The notes: generated by a model from the letters alone, not told the origin. Positions 1 through 8,621 are shown, counted from the stretch's first letter. The stretch: 64,000 nucleotides of DNA from Alcaligenes sp. SORT26 (GCF_017377875.1 NZ_CP070975.1:3038001-3102000), one strand, 5' to 3'. Program-made: numbers and translations.

Positions 1-275
1 CCTTCCTGGAACGCACCCTGATGTACAACCGCCTGATCAACGCACCGACCTCCATGGTCGGTCACGATGACCTGGAAATGTACGAGCGTGCCCAGCACGG
101 TTTGCAGTCGCGTGGTCGCGACTGGATGAACCTGGCCCGTCTGGTGGAAAAAGATGAAGACCAGCAAAAGAACGTGGTGATTAACGGCACCAGCGAAATG
201 CAGATGCGCGCCCAGTTCCGCGCCTGGTTGAAGTTCATGCTGCCCGAGCAGCAGGCCAAGAAAGAAGAGGAATAA
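1..275 (+). CDS. Aromatic ring-hydroxylating dioxygenase, alpha (large) subunit, C-terminal fragment
   Basis: This is the last 91 codons of a gene that begins before the window; the reading frame is open from base 3 to the TAA at 273-275. The product would be the catalytic Rieske/non-haem-iron alpha subunit, which dihydroxylates an aromatic ring with O2 and electrons from a reductase. The Rieske and iron-binding motifs lie outside the window, so the assignment rests on the tail (a Met-x-Gly-x-Asp-Asp segment followed by a Glu-Arg-x-Gln-x-Gly-Leu segment, typical of the family's C-terminus) and on the beta-subunit gene that starts 2 bases downstream. The substrate cannot be read from this fragment. 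An indolic or benzoic acid would fit the rest of the operon. Confidence 0.85.
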   Translation, partial: FLERTLMYNRLINAPTSMVGHDDLEMYERAQHGLQSRGRDWMNLARLVEKDEDQQKNVVINGTSEMQMRAQFRAWLKFMLPEQQAKKEEE

Positions 276-277
276 CC

Positions 278-760
278 ATGAGCGAAATCAGCCGTCAGGC
301 CCTTATCGATTTTGTGTATGCGGAAGCCCGCCTGCTGGATGAACAGCGCTACGAGCAATGGCTCGACCTGTTCACCGAGGATGGCTACTACTGGATGCCC
401 TTGGCGCACGATCAGCAGGACGCCCGTTTGCACGCGTCCCTGATGCACGAGGACAAGCTCTTGCTGCGTATCCGTGTGGAACGTCTGGCAGGCCGCCGTA
501 CCTTTTCCCAGCAGCCCAAGAGCCGCAGCCACCACTTGCTCCAGCAACCCACTGTGGAAAGCATGGACGAGGAAAAAGGCGAATACACCGTGCGTTGCGC
601 CTTCCACTACACGGAAACGCGTGGCGACAACCAAGATATCTATGTGGGTTGGAATACCTACACCCTGGTGCGCCAGGACGACGCTTTGAAGATCCGTCTG
701 AAACGGGTGGATCTGCTTAATTGCGACGCGCCTTTCGGCAATATCCAGTTGTTTATGTGA
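278..760 (+). CDS. Aromatic ring-hydroxylating dioxygenase, beta (small) subunit
   Basis: A 160-residue protein with the usual length and signature of the NTF2-like beta subunit that packs against the alpha subunit in the alpha3beta3 hexamer. Recognisable blocks are the N-terminal AEARLLDEQRYEQW segment, then DGYYWMPL, then RIRVERLAGRRTFSQ near the middle, and the RVDLLNCDAPFGNI tail. It carries no cofactor of its own and has a structural role. The ATG lies 2 bases after the alpha-subunit stop with the GAGGAA ribosome-binding site inside the upstream gene, which points to translational coupling. No ferredoxin or reductase gene follows, so the electron-transfer partners must be encoded upstream or elsewhere. 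Confidence 0.92.
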   Translation: MSEISRQALIDFVYAEARLLDEQRYEQWLDLFTEDGYYWMPLAHDQQDARLHASLMHEDKLLLRIRVERLAGRRTFSQQPKSRSHHLLQQPTVESMDEEKGEYTVRCAFHYTETRGDNQDIYVGWNTYTLVRQDDALKIRLKRVDLLNCDAPFGNIQLFM

Positions 761-779
761 CAGGACAGGAGAATTTTTG

Positions 780-2411
780 ATGGCCAACACCACGGTCTAC
801 CAGGCTTTTCGAGACACCGCCCAACAATGGGGCGACAAGCCATTTGTATGTACCCTGCCTGAGACCGCCGAGATCTACGGTATTGAAGCGGGCGAGCTGA
901 CTTACGGTCAGGCTCTGGAGCGTATCGACGCCTTGCGCGCTGGCTACGCGGCTGCTGGCTATGGCCACGGTCACCGCGTCGGCATCTTGCTGGAGAACCG
1001 CCCTGTGTTCTTCCTGCACTGGTTTGCACTGAACAGCCTGGGCGTGTCCATTGTGCCGATCAACCCGGACCTGCGCGCTGCCGAGCTGGAATACCTGATT
1101 GGCCATTCGGAAATGATCATGGCAATTGCCCTGCCCAGCCGTCACCAGGATCTGGTGGAAGCGGCTCAGCGTGCCGGTCAGCCTTTTGCCATCATGGCCG
1201 ATGGTGATGTGCCTCCGATGGTGGAGCGCGCCGCCTCCCGTTCCTGTGACATTCCTGATGAAAACAGCGAATGTGCCCTGCTGTACACCTCCGGCACCAC
1301 AGGCCGCCCCAAGGGCTGCATGTTGGCTAACCAGTACTTCCATTACGCCGGTGAGTGGTATCGCGACATTGGCGGTCTGGTCTCGCTGGAGCATGGCAAA
1401 GAGCGCATGCTGACTCCGCTGCCCCTGTTCCACATGAACGCGATGGCCTGCTCGACCATGGCCATGATCAAGACCGGCGGCTGCCTGATCTCCCTGGACC
1501 GTTTCCACCCACGTAGCTGGTGGGATTCGGTGCGTGAGTCTGGCGCAACCGTGGTGCATTACCTGGGCGTGATGCCAGCCATTCTGATGAAGGCCGAGGC
1601 CAGCGAAAAAGACCGTCAACATAGCGTGCGCTTTGGTTTTGGCGCCGGTGTGGACCGTGGCCTGCATCCTATCTTTGAAGAGCGCTTTGGTTTCCCTTTG
1701 CTGGAAGCCTGGGCCATGACCGAAACCGGCGCGGGTGCCAGCATCATCGCCAACCACGAGCCACGTCACATCGGTACTTCCTGCTTCGGCAAGGAAATGC
1801 CCGTGGTGGAAGTGCTGCTGCGTAAAGACGATGGCGAACCTGCTCAGGCCGGTGAAAACGGCGAGCTGCTGGTGCGCTCGGCCGGTGACAACCCACGCTA
1901 CGGCTTTTTCTCCGGCTACTGGAAAGACCCGGCGGCAACTGACGAAGCCTGGGAAGGCGGCTGGTTCCACACAGGCGACATTGTTTGCCGTGATGAAGAA
2001 GGCTACCTGCACTTTGTGGACCGTAAAAAGAACGTGATCCGTCGCAGTGGCGAGAACATCGCTGCCGTGGAAGTGGAAAACATCATGCAGCAGCACCCGC
2101 TGGTGCGCTCCATTGCCGTGGCCGCTGTGCCCGACGCCATCCGTGGCGACGAAGTGATGGCGCTGGTGGTGCCACACAACCCAATCGAAACCCAGGAACA
2201 GCGCGAACAGGCTGCCCAGGAAATGGTGCAGTGGGGTCTGACCCAACTGGCCTACTTCAAGGTGCCCGGCTACGTTCTGTTTGTGGATGCCCTGCCTCTG
2301 ACCTCGACCAACAAGATTCAGCGCGGTGAGTTGAAAACAGTGGCCCTGGCCGCTTTGGAAAACCCGGCCTGCGTGAACACGAATCACCTGAAAAAACGTC
2401 AGGAGGCCTAA
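780..2411 (+). CDS. AMP-forming acyl-CoA synthetase (aromatic or side-chain acid CoA ligase)
   Basis: A 543-residue member of the adenylate-forming superfamily. The P-loop YTSGTTGRPKG is at residues 169-179, followed by the A5-type AMTETGAG segment, the hinge region with HTGDIVCRDEEGYLHFVDR, and the catalytic C-terminal lysine (about K512) in TSTNKIQR. It would convert a carboxylic acid to its CoA thioester via an acyl-adenylate. I chose the ATG at 780 over the TTG at 777 because it is 8 bases from AGGAG. It is 19 bases downstream of the dioxygenase beta subunit and 4 bases before the thiolase-like gene, so the ring-oxidised acid is probably activated here before side-chain cleavage. The overall look is closest to CaiC/FadD-like ligases; the substrate is not known. 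Confidence 0.92.
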   Translation: MANTTVYQAFRDTAQQWGDKPFVCTLPETAEIYGIEAGELTYGQALERIDALRAGYAAAGYGHGHRVGILLENRPVFFLHWFALNSLGVSIVPINPDLRAAELEYLIGHSEMIMAIALPSRHQDLVEAAQRAGQPFAIMADGDVPPMVERAASRSCDIPDENSECALLYTSGTTGRPKGCMLANQYFHYAGEWYRDIGGLVSLEHGKERMLTPLPLFHMNAMACSTMAMIKTGGCLISLDRFHPRSWWDSVRESGATVVHYLGVMPAILMKAEASEKDRQHSVRFGFGAGVDRGLHPIFEERFGFPLLEAWAMTETGAGASIIANHEPRHIGTSCFGKEMPVVEVLLRKDDGEPAQAGENGELLVRSAGDNPRYGFFSGYWKDPAATDEAWEGGWFHTGDIVCRDEEGYLHFVDRKKNVIRRSGENIAAVEVENIMQQHPLVRSIAVAAVPDAIRGDEVMALVVPHNPIETQEQREQAAQEMVQWGLTQLAYFKVPGYVLFVDALPLTSTNKIQRGELKTVALAALENPACVNTNHLKKRQEA

Positions 2412-2415
2412 GCCC

Positions 2416-3597
2416 ATGGCCTTGCCGCAAGCAGCCCGCCAGGGCTATGACGATGTGGTGCTGGTCGCTCCGGTGACCATTCCCTACGAGCGCCATTCCG
2501 AGCAGACCGCACATTGGTGGCTGGGTGCGGCATTGGGCCAGTTGCTGGCCCAGTCCGGCCTGAAAAAAGCTGAGGTTGATGGTGTGTGCGTATCCAGCTT
2601 CACGCTGGGTTCGGACAGTGCCGTCGGTGTGATGCAGCATTTTCAAATGAGCCCGCGCTGGCTGGACCACATTCCTATGGGTGGGGCCAGTGGCGTAGTT
2701 GCCATGCGCCGTGCTGCTCGTGCCGTGCAGTGTGGCGATGCGTCCATCGTGGCGTGTATCGCGGGCGATACCAATCACCGTGAGTCCTTCAAGAACACGG
2801 TGTCGGGCTTCTCGCGTTTCTCGCAGGATGCCGTCTACCCTTACGGTGCCGGTGGCCCCAACGCCAGCTTTGCGCTGCTGACGGACTACTACATGCGTCA
2901 CTACGGTGCCACGCGTGAAGATTTCGGCAAGCTCTGTGTCGCCCAGCGCGACAATGCGCTGCGCAACCCGCATGCCCTGATGAAAAAGCCGCTGACGCTG
3001 GAGCAGTACATGGAGGCGCGCGTCATTGCCGACCCCATCCATCTGTTCGATTGCGTGATGCCTTGCGCCGGAGCCGAAGGTTATCTGGTGATGCGTCGTG
3101 AACAGGCCGAAGCACTGGGCCTGCCTTATGTGCGTATTCGTTCCACCATCGAGCGTCACAACGCCTTCCCTGAAGATGCTGTACAGCATCGCGGTGGTTG
3201 GGCCATGGACAAGGATGCGTTCTACGAGCACGCGGGCCTGAGTCCGGCAGACGTGGATTTCATGGAAACCTACGATGACTACCCTGTCATCAACGTCCTG
3301 CAGTTTGAAGACCTGGGATTCTGCGCCAAGGGCGAAGGCCCGGAATTCATTCGCAAGAATACCTTTACCGTAGATGGCAGCTTTCCCTTCAATACCAGTG
3401 GCGGTCAGTTGTCGGTAGGCCAGGCTGGCGCTGCCGGAGGCTATTTGGGTCTGGTTCAGGCTCTGCGCCAATTGACCGATACCGCAGGCGATACGCAAGT
3501 GGCCAATGCCCGTATCGGTCTGGTGTCCGGCTTTGGCATGATTAATTACGACCGTGGCATTTGTACTGCTGCGGCCTTGCTGGAACGGGGGCAGTAA
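2416..3597 (+). CDS. Thiolase-fold (SCP2/lipid-transfer-type) protein lacking canonical catalytic residues
   Basis: A 393-residue protein with SCP2-thiolase/Ltp layout. At the place of the nucleophilic Cys (Cys-Ala-Ser-Gly in thiolases) it has Gly90-Ala-Ser-Gly, and at the GHPxG motif it has Gln336 instead of His (SVGQAGAAGG). The METYDDYPVINV segment and a late Cys near residue 383 are retained. Classic Claisen thiolysis is therefore unlikely. In steroid-degrading actinobacteria, Ltp2-type proteins of this fold pair with a DUF35 protein and perform a retro-aldol cleavage of acyl-CoA side chains. The next gene here, overlapping by one base, encodes exactly such a DUF35 protein. I infer a CoA-ester C-C lyase (aldolase) role. 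A scaffold or an unusual thiolase are the alternatives. Confidence 0.8.
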   Translation: MALPQAARQGYDDVVLVAPVTIPYERHSEQTAHWWLGAALGQLLAQSGLKKAEVDGVCVSSFTLGSDSAVGVMQHFQMSPRWLDHIPMGGASGVVAMRRAARAVQCGDASIVACIAGDTNHRESFKNTVSGFSRFSQDAVYPYGAGGPNASFALLTDYYMRHYGATREDFGKLCVAQRDNALRNPHALMKKPLTLEQYMEARVIADPIHLFDCVMPCAGAEGYLVMRREQAEALGLPYVRIRSTIERHNAFPEDAVQHRGGWAMDKDAFYEHAGLSPADVDFMETYDDYPVINVLQFEDLGFCAKGEGPEFIRKNTFTVDGSFPFNTSGGQLSVGQAGAAGGYLGLVQALRQLTDTAGDTQVANARIGLVSGFGMINYDRGICTAAALLERGQ

Positions 3598-3998
3598 TGA
3601 GCGACACCCAAATTTTGCCACCCGGCGCACGCAGCGCTACGGCAGCCGGTCTGACCGAAGCCGCCCAGCGCGGCGAATTCGCCCTGCAAGTGTGTCCTTC
3701 CTGCGGCACGGTGCAGTATCCCGCCCGGGACGTGTGCGGCCATTGCCTGCACACCACGCTGAACTGGAAGGCCGTGGCGGACACAGGCGTATTGCGTGCC
3801 ACCACGACCCTGCATCACAGCAACGAACCCTATTTTCAGGCACGACTGCCCTGGCGTATCGGCACCGTTCAACTGGATTGCGGCCCTTTTGCGATCGCCC
3901 ACTTGCCCGAAGGCGGGCAGGCCGATGAAAAAGTGCGCCTGAGTCTGGAACTGGATGCCGGTGGCGTAGCCGTGCTGGTGGCGCGCCCTGCGCCTTGA
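3597..3998 (+). CDS. DUF35 zinc-ribbon/OB-fold protein, partner of the thiolase-like protein
   Basis: A 133-residue protein with the rubredoxin-like zinc ribbon CPSC ... CGHC at about residues 33-51, followed by an OB-fold beta region (ADTGVLRATTTL ... GTVQLDCGPFAIAHL), which is the DUF35_N plus OB-fold architecture. Such proteins bind acyl-CoA and form heteromers with thiolase-fold enzymes. The start ATG overlaps the TAA of the upstream gene (TAATGA), which implies translational coupling and a stoichiometric complex. The pairing is the main clue that the preceding protein is an Ltp2-like lyase rather than a normal thiolase. Confidence 0.88.
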   Translation: MSDTQILPPGARSATAAGLTEAAQRGEFALQVCPSCGTVQYPARDVCGHCLHTTLNWKAVADTGVLRATTTLHHSNEPYFQARLPWRIGTVQLDCGPFAIAHLPEGGQADEKVRLSLELDAGGVAVLVARPAP

Positions 3999-4019
3999 AT
4001 TTGCCTGGAGACAATCAAG

Positions 4020-4751
4020 ATGACACAAGCTCAATACACCGCCATTGTGACGGGCGGCAGCACCGGTATTGGTGAAGACATTTGCCGCAAGATGCTGGAT
4101 CAGGGTTACACCGTGATCAGCATGGCACGCAATGTACTGCCCTGGACGCACGAGCGTCTGCACTGCGTGCAGGTGGACTTGCTGGATGCCGTGGCAACCG
4201 AGAAAGCCGCCAAAGACATTGCCGAGCGTTTTGAAGTAACCCACTTCATCCACAATGCAGGCGTGATCTGGCCCGCCTTGCTGGACGAGGTCAAGCTGGA
4301 AGACTTGCAGGGCCTGACCCAGATTCACCTGGGTGCGGCCTTGCAGATTACCCAGGCGGTGGTTCCTGGCATGCGCGAGCGCCATTTTGGCCGCATCGTG
4401 CTGATGTCCTCACGTGGCGCACTGGGTCTGCAAACCCGTACCGCCTATGCCGCTACCAAAGCTGGCATGCTGGGCATGGCTCGCACCTGGGCGCTGGAAC
4501 TGGCTGACCAGGGCATTACCGTCAACGTGATTGCCCCCGGCCCCATCACCACCAATATGTTCTACGACGTGGTCGAAGCCGGTAGCGAGCGTGAAGCCAA
4601 GCTGGCTGCTGCGATTCCCGTGAAGCGCCTGGGCCGTGCGGATGACATCAGCCGCGCCACCATGTTCTTCTCGGACCCTGAAAACAGCTTCATTACGGGT
4701 CAGACCTTGTATGTCTGCGGTGGTGCCAGCGTGGGTACCTTGACGATCTGA
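4020..4751 (+). CDS. Short-chain dehydrogenase/reductase (SDR)
   Basis: A 243-residue classical SDR. It has the Rossmann motif TGGSTGIG (about residues 11-18), NAG (HNAGVIW), the catalytic Ser in MSSRGALG and the YAATK motif (YxxxK), followed by the VNVIAPGPI cofactor loop and a C-terminal ITGQTLYVCGG. It would oxidise or reduce an alcohol/ketone with NAD(P). It is the last gene of the catabolic operon: 21 bases after the DUF35 gene, preceded by a GGAGA ribosome-binding site, and followed by a strong terminator. A role as cis-dihydrodiol or beta-hydroxyacyl dehydrogenase in the same pathway is inferred from position only. Confidence 0.88.
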   Translation: MTQAQYTAIVTGGSTGIGEDICRKMLDQGYTVISMARNVLPWTHERLHCVQVDLLDAVATEKAAKDIAERFEVTHFIHNAGVIWPALLDEVKLEDLQGLTQIHLGAALQITQAVVPGMRERHFGRIVLMSSRGALGLQTRTAYAATKAGMLGMARTWALELADQGITVNVIAPGPITTNMFYDVVEAGSEREAKLAAAIPVKRLGRADDISRATMFFSDPENSFITGQTLYVCGGASVGTLTI

Positions 4752-4826
4752 TCGACTGGCAACGGGACTGCCCGTGATCGTGCTTTGAGTGCGTTCGGGA
4801 ACTAGTCCATTTGCTTGGCAGCATAT

Positions 4827-4858
4827 AAAACCCCCTTGGTTTTCCAAGGGGGTTTTTG
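4827..4858 (+). terminator. Rho-independent terminator of the ring-hydroxylation/CoA operon
   Basis: A perfect 9-bp stem, CCCCCTTGG (4831-4839) and CCAAGGGGG (4844-4852), with a TTTT loop, is followed by six T. It ends the operon that runs from before base 1 through the SDR gene. Confidence 0.92.
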
Positions 4859-5522
4859 CTTTTGGATGGCACAACACCCTTGATGGACTATCTGTTCCAG
4901 CATGTCGGGCGGCGACTGTCATTTAAACAAACGGCTGCAGGGACCGTCTTGATTGGTGGCGGCTGGTTGGCGGTGCCTGGGTTTTTTGCCGCCTAAGTTT
5001 TTTTCTTTGTTATAGAGACCGATTTTGGCCTTTTGTCCCCGGTTTTTGGTGTCAAAAGTCGCTGTTTCAGACCTGCTCATATCGCATGGAAGTATGCCCA
5101 ACACTTGAAGGGCCTGTTCAGTTTCGACTCTTTTTTTGTCACATGAAACGCATGGGCCTCAGGGTTTGCTTATCGGTCTGGATGCTGCCTGATTGCTAGT
5201 CGGCTGATTCTTTTATTGCCCTTTTTAAAGCCAATGTTCGCTTGCTCGACATTGCGCCAAGCCAGCACTCACGCCTGCTCCAGCGGTTTTTTCCAGCTCT
5301 AGCACAGGACAAGCGAGCTGGTTTGTGACCGTATTTCTTGCTATGTGAGATAGAAACCACGATTCCATGATTTTGGATGGAATTAAGGGTTTCTTTCTAT
5401 TTACCTGGATTTGTTCATCTATAAACTATTTAGAACAGAAATATAACAATGCACCCCTGTTTTCAGGAGTGCATGATGACCCAAAAAACAGGCCTTGTCG
5501 GGCCAAAATAAGTGGAGCTGTA
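4859..5522. other. 664-base intergenic region, AT-rich, with a hairpin near the TRAP start
   Basis: No convincing gene was found; the only open frames are short or lack a ribosome-binding site. The second half is AT-rich and must hold the promoter of the TRAP operon. An imperfect 11-bp hairpin with a TTTT loop (5449-5459 paired with 5464-5474, one C-A mismatch) sits about 50 bases before the dctQ-type start and could be a leader structure or operator. Upstream T-runs are not preceded by good stems. Confidence 0.5.
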
Positions 5523-6026
5523 ATGAACGACGATCTGCCAGGAATGGAGCTGGTGCGTTCACGTGGAGTAGTACGAGTTGTAGAGACAATTCTGGATACT
5601 GCCTGTGTGGTCATCTTGGTCCTGATGACAGGGATCACAACCGTGGATGTAATAGGCCGGTATGTATTCCATGCCCCTTTATTGGGTGCTTATGAGGCCA
5701 GCGAACTCTTGCTGGGCGTGCTGATTTTTGCGGCCTTGCCGCGTGTCACCTGGCACCAGCAACACTTGACCGTCAGCCTGATTGACGCCTGGCTAGGCCC
5801 AGTGGCACGTCGTATCCAGCAGTTCGTGATCAATGTCACCTCCACCGTCATGCTGGGTGTGCTGACCGTGTATCTGTGGAATCACGCTAATGAGCTGGCC
5901 GGCTATGGCGATATGAGCAATGCCCTGCAAGTGCCCATCGCACCCTTTGCCTACATCATCGCCATCATGACCGGCATCGCCACCCTGGCCTCGCTGCTTA
6001 AGATTTTTAGCTCTCCCAGCCGATAA
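5523..6026 (+). CDS. TRAP transporter small permease (DctQ type)
   Basis: A 167-residue protein with four predicted hydrophobic helices (about residues 20-45, 55-75, 95-120 and 135-160) and the DctQ signature region with ASELLLG and a central HQHLTVSLI. It forms the small integral subunit of a tripartite ATP-independent periplasmic transporter driven by the Na+/H+ gradient. The frame stays open upstream to 5367, but the ATG at 5523 follows GGAG and gives the normal family length. It sits 15 bases before the large permease gene. Confidence 0.9.
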   Translation: MNDDLPGMELVRSRGVVRVVETILDTACVVILVLMTGITTVDVIGRYVFHAPLLGAYEASELLLGVLIFAALPRVTWHQQHLTVSLIDAWLGPVARRIQQFVINVTSTVMLGVLTVYLWNHANELAGYGDMSNALQVPIAPFAYIIAIMTGIATLASLLKIFSSPSR

Positions 6027-6041
6027 AGACGGAGTTTTTTC

Positions 6042-7331
6042 ATGTTGATTTCTATTATCGGACTGGCAGTCCTGTTGGGTAGCTTGTTTCTGGGTTTGCC
6101 CATTGCCTGGGGTATGTTGCTGGTCGGCACGCTGGGTTTTGCCTTCTTTACCGGCATGGAAGCGGCCCTGACCATGGCAGCGCAAACCAGCTACGACACA
6201 GCCATGAGCTACAGCTTTACCGTGCTGCCGCTGTTCATTTTGATGGGCAATCTGGTCAATGCCTCGGGCTTGTCCAAAGACCTGTACAAAGCGGCTAACG
6301 CCTTTATCGGTCACTTGCGTGGTGGTTTGGCGATGGCAACCATTGTTGCCTGTGGTGCCTTTAGCGCGCTCTGTGGTTCCAGTATGGCCACCACCGCGGC
6401 CATGGGCCGTGTGGCCATGCCCAATATGCGCAAGTACAACTACGACGATCGTCTGGCTACCGGCAGTATTGCGGCGGGCGGCACACTGGGCATTCTGATT
6501 CCACCCAGCGTGATGATGGTGGTCTACGGGATTCTGACCGAAACCGATATCGGCAAGCTGTTTGCGGCGGGTTTCCTGCCCGGCATGGTCGCCATGCTGA
6601 TGTACCTGGTCACGGTGATGATCATTACCGCGATCAACCCGAATTTGGGCCGTCCTGGTGAAAAAGCCAGCTGGCGTGAGCGCTTTGAAGCGACCAAAGG
6701 CGTGATGGCGATCACTGTACTGTTTATCGTCATCATGGGCGGTATTTACGGTGGTGTGTTCACCCCAACAGAAGCCGCTGGTATTGGTGCCGCTGCCACT
6801 TTCTTGCTGACTTTGAAGCGTCGTGGCTGGAAGCCTCGCATGTACCTGACGGTGCTGATTGAAGCCGCTCAAACCACGGCCATCATGTTTGCCCTGGTGA
6901 TTGGTGCTCTGGTCTTCACCAACTTCCTGACTGTGGCCGGTTTACCCAATCAGTTGCTGGGTTTCATCCAGGGCATTGATGTCTCGCCCATCGTGGTGAT
7001 TCTGATCATTTGTGCCATTTACCTGGTTCTGGGTTGCTTCCTGGAAACCATGTCCATGGTCATGCTGACCGTGCCTATCTTCTACCCGATCGTGGCCTCC
7101 TTGGGCTTTGACCTGGTGTGGTTCGGCATCATCGTGGTGGTGGCTGCTGAAATCAGCCTGATTACCCCACCGCTGGGCCTGAACATTTTCATGATCAAGA
7201 ACGTGATGCCCGATGTTCCCCTGGGCACCATCATCCGGGGTGTTGCACCCTTTGTCATGATGGATATCTTGCGTTTGTTGTTGCTGGTGTTTGTCCCCTG
7301 GATTGTTCTGGTCATCCCGAACAGTATGTAA
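6042..7331 (+). CDS. TRAP transporter large permease (DctM type)
   Basis: A 429-residue, very hydrophobic protein with 11-12 transmembrane segments and typical DctM blocks: LGLPIAWGMLL near the N-terminus, GAFSALCGSSMATTAAMG (the conserved Gly/Ser/Thr-rich loop), GGTLGILIPPSVMMV and, near the end, LITPPLGLNIFMIKN. It is the transport subunit that accepts substrate from the DctP protein. The order Q-M-P and the adjacent aromatic catabolic operon suggest uptake of an aromatic or aryl-alkyl carboxylate. Confidence 0.94.
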   Translation: MLISIIGLAVLLGSLFLGLPIAWGMLLVGTLGFAFFTGMEAALTMAAQTSYDTAMSYSFTVLPLFILMGNLVNASGLSKDLYKAANAFIGHLRGGLAMATIVACGAFSALCGSSMATTAAMGRVAMPNMRKYNYDDRLATGSIAAGGTLGILIPPSVMMVVYGILTETDIGKLFAAGFLPGMVAMLMYLVTVMIITAINPNLGRPGEKASWRERFEATKGVMAITVLFIVIMGGIYGGVFTPTEAAGIGAAATFLLTLKRRGWKPRMYLTVLIEAAQTTAIMFALVIGALVFTNFLTVAGLPNQLLGFIQGIDVSPIVVILIICAIYLVLGCFLETMSMVMLTVPIFYPIVASLGFDLVWFGIIVVVAAEISLITPPLGLNIFMIKNVMPDVPLGTIIRGVAPFVMMDILRLLLLVFVPWIVLVIPNSM

Positions 7332-7336
7332 ACCTG

Positions 7337-7445
7337 GCCCGGATGCAGGTGTGATCCGGGCTGTAGTAAAGCCGCCAAGCGTACAGGCTCAGGTCTTGTT
7401 GTCAGTCTTTCAGGCGGCCAGAACGCCGGGTTGTAGTAGCCCGGC
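7337..7445 (+). other. Two intercistronic stem-loops between TRAP permease and binding-protein genes
   Basis: GCCCGGAT (7337-7344) pairs with ATCCGGGC (7354-7361), and GCCGGG (7425-7430) pairs with CCCGGC (7440-7445). Neither is followed by a T-run. They fill the 140-base gap before the substrate-binding gene and may protect or separate its mRNA so that the binding protein is made in excess over the permeases. Confidence 0.5.
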
Positions 7446-7471
7446 AGCAAAATAATTTACGAGGAGTCGAG

Positions 7472-8509
7472 ATGCGTGTTTTCAAAAAATTGGCCTTGAG
7501 CCTGGGCCTGGCTGCAGCAGCCCTGGCACCGACCATGCCTTCGGTTGCGGCTGAAGTCACCACCCTGCGTTTTTCCCAGTGGATGCCTCCAGGCCACTTC
7601 ATCGTGACCAATATGTTCGAGCCCTGGGCCCAGGAAGTGGAAAAAGCCACCGAAGGCCGCGTGAAGGTGGAATTCATCAACGCGCTGGGCAAGCCACAGG
7701 CTCACCTGGATCTGGTGCGTAACGGCATTGCCGATCTGGGCATGTCGGTACACAGCTACACGGCTAACCGCTTCCCGCTGATCGAATTTGCTGAATTGCC
7801 TTTCACGACCGATGACGGTGGCGTGAACTCGGTCGCTTACTGGCGCACCTACGAAAAATTCATGATGGGTGCCAACGAGCACAAAGGCGTGAAACTGCTG
7901 GGTATGTGGACCAGCCCGGCCACCGTGATCTTCACCAGCCAGGACAATGTGCAAAGCATTGACGACCTGAAAGGCAAGAAGCTGCGTTCGCCTAGCCCCC
8001 TGTTTGATGCTGTCGGTAAAGCTCTGGGTATCGTGACCGTGAACGCACCGGCATCGGACAGCTACGAAATGCTGTCGCGCGGCGTGATCGACGGTATGTA
8101 CTTCCAGTACGACCAATTGGATAACTGGAAACTGGACAAGCTGGTCAAGACCGCCGTGTCCGTGGAAGGTGGCTTTGGCAAATCCAGCCAGTACATGTTC
8201 ATGAACGAGCGCAAGTGGAACAGCCTGTCTGAAGCTGACCGTGCTGCCATCGAAAAAATCAGTGGTGAATGGATTGCCAATGACTTCGGTTCCAAATGGC
8301 AGGCTGCCGAGCAGCAAGCGATTGAGAAGCACACGGCTGCTGGCCTGAAAACATTGCGTATCGACGGCGCAGCGGGCGAGCAAATGAAAGAGCGTCTGGC
8401 CTTTGTTGAAGAGGACTGGATCAAAGCTGCTGACAAGAAAGGCGTAGACGGTAAAGCCGCTCTGGCCTACTTCCGCGAGCAGATCAAAGAGCTGAGCGCT
8501 GTCAAGTAA
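7472..8509 (+). CDS. TRAP transporter substrate-binding protein (DctP type)
   Basis: A 345-residue periplasmic protein. It has a clear signal peptide (MRVFKKLALSLGLAAAALAP..., cleavage near AxA at about residue 27), then TTLRFSQWMPPGHFI and the family core GKPQAHLDLVRNGIADLG. The central KLRSPSPLFDAVGKALG block holds the conserved Arg (in LRSP) that grips the substrate carboxylate in DctP proteins. It captures an organic acid in the periplasm and passes it to the two permeases encoded just upstream. It is preceded by a GAGGAGTCGAG ribosome-binding site and followed by a terminator. Confidence 0.93.
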   Translation: MRVFKKLALSLGLAAAALAPTMPSVAAEVTTLRFSQWMPPGHFIVTNMFEPWAQEVEKATEGRVKVEFINALGKPQAHLDLVRNGIADLGMSVHSYTANRFPLIEFAELPFTTDDGGVNSVAYWRTYEKFMMGANEHKGVKLLGMWTSPATVIFTSQDNVQSIDDLKGKKLRSPSPLFDAVGKALGIVTVNAPASDSYEMLSRGVIDGMYFQYDQLDNWKLDKLVKTAVSVEGGFGKSSQYMFMNERKWNSLSEADRAAIEKISGEWIANDFGSKWQAAEQQAIEKHTAAGLKTLRIDGAAGEQMKERLAFVEEDWIKAADKKGVDGKAALAYFREQIKELSAVK

Positions 8510-8539
8510 TCGCTAGCAAGAGACACACTACAGTCTTGG

Positions 8540-8573
8540 CCCCGCTTTCCTTTGGGAGAGCGGGGTTTTTTTT
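8540..8573 (+). terminator. Rho-independent terminator of the TRAP operon
   Basis: Stem CCCCGCT (8540-8546) with AGCGGGG (8559-8565), a 12-base loop, then eight T. It closes the dctQ-dctM-dctP-type operon. Confidence 0.9.
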
Positions 8574-8621
8574 ATTAGCAGTGATCAATGCACAGGCCGT
8601 TGCCGCGCACCTTCGTGCAGC

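Noticed and set aside
753-2417. Long open frame on the minus strand opposite the CoA ligase
   Set aside because: It is a shadow of the ligase gene: no ribosome-binding site, low-complexity His/Val/Gln composition, and the plus-strand frame has all family motifs.
5367-5522. Extended N-terminus for the TRAP small permease
   Set aside because: The extra 52 codons are AT-rich, hold the hairpin and probably the promoter, and are not needed for family length; ATG 5523 has GGAG.
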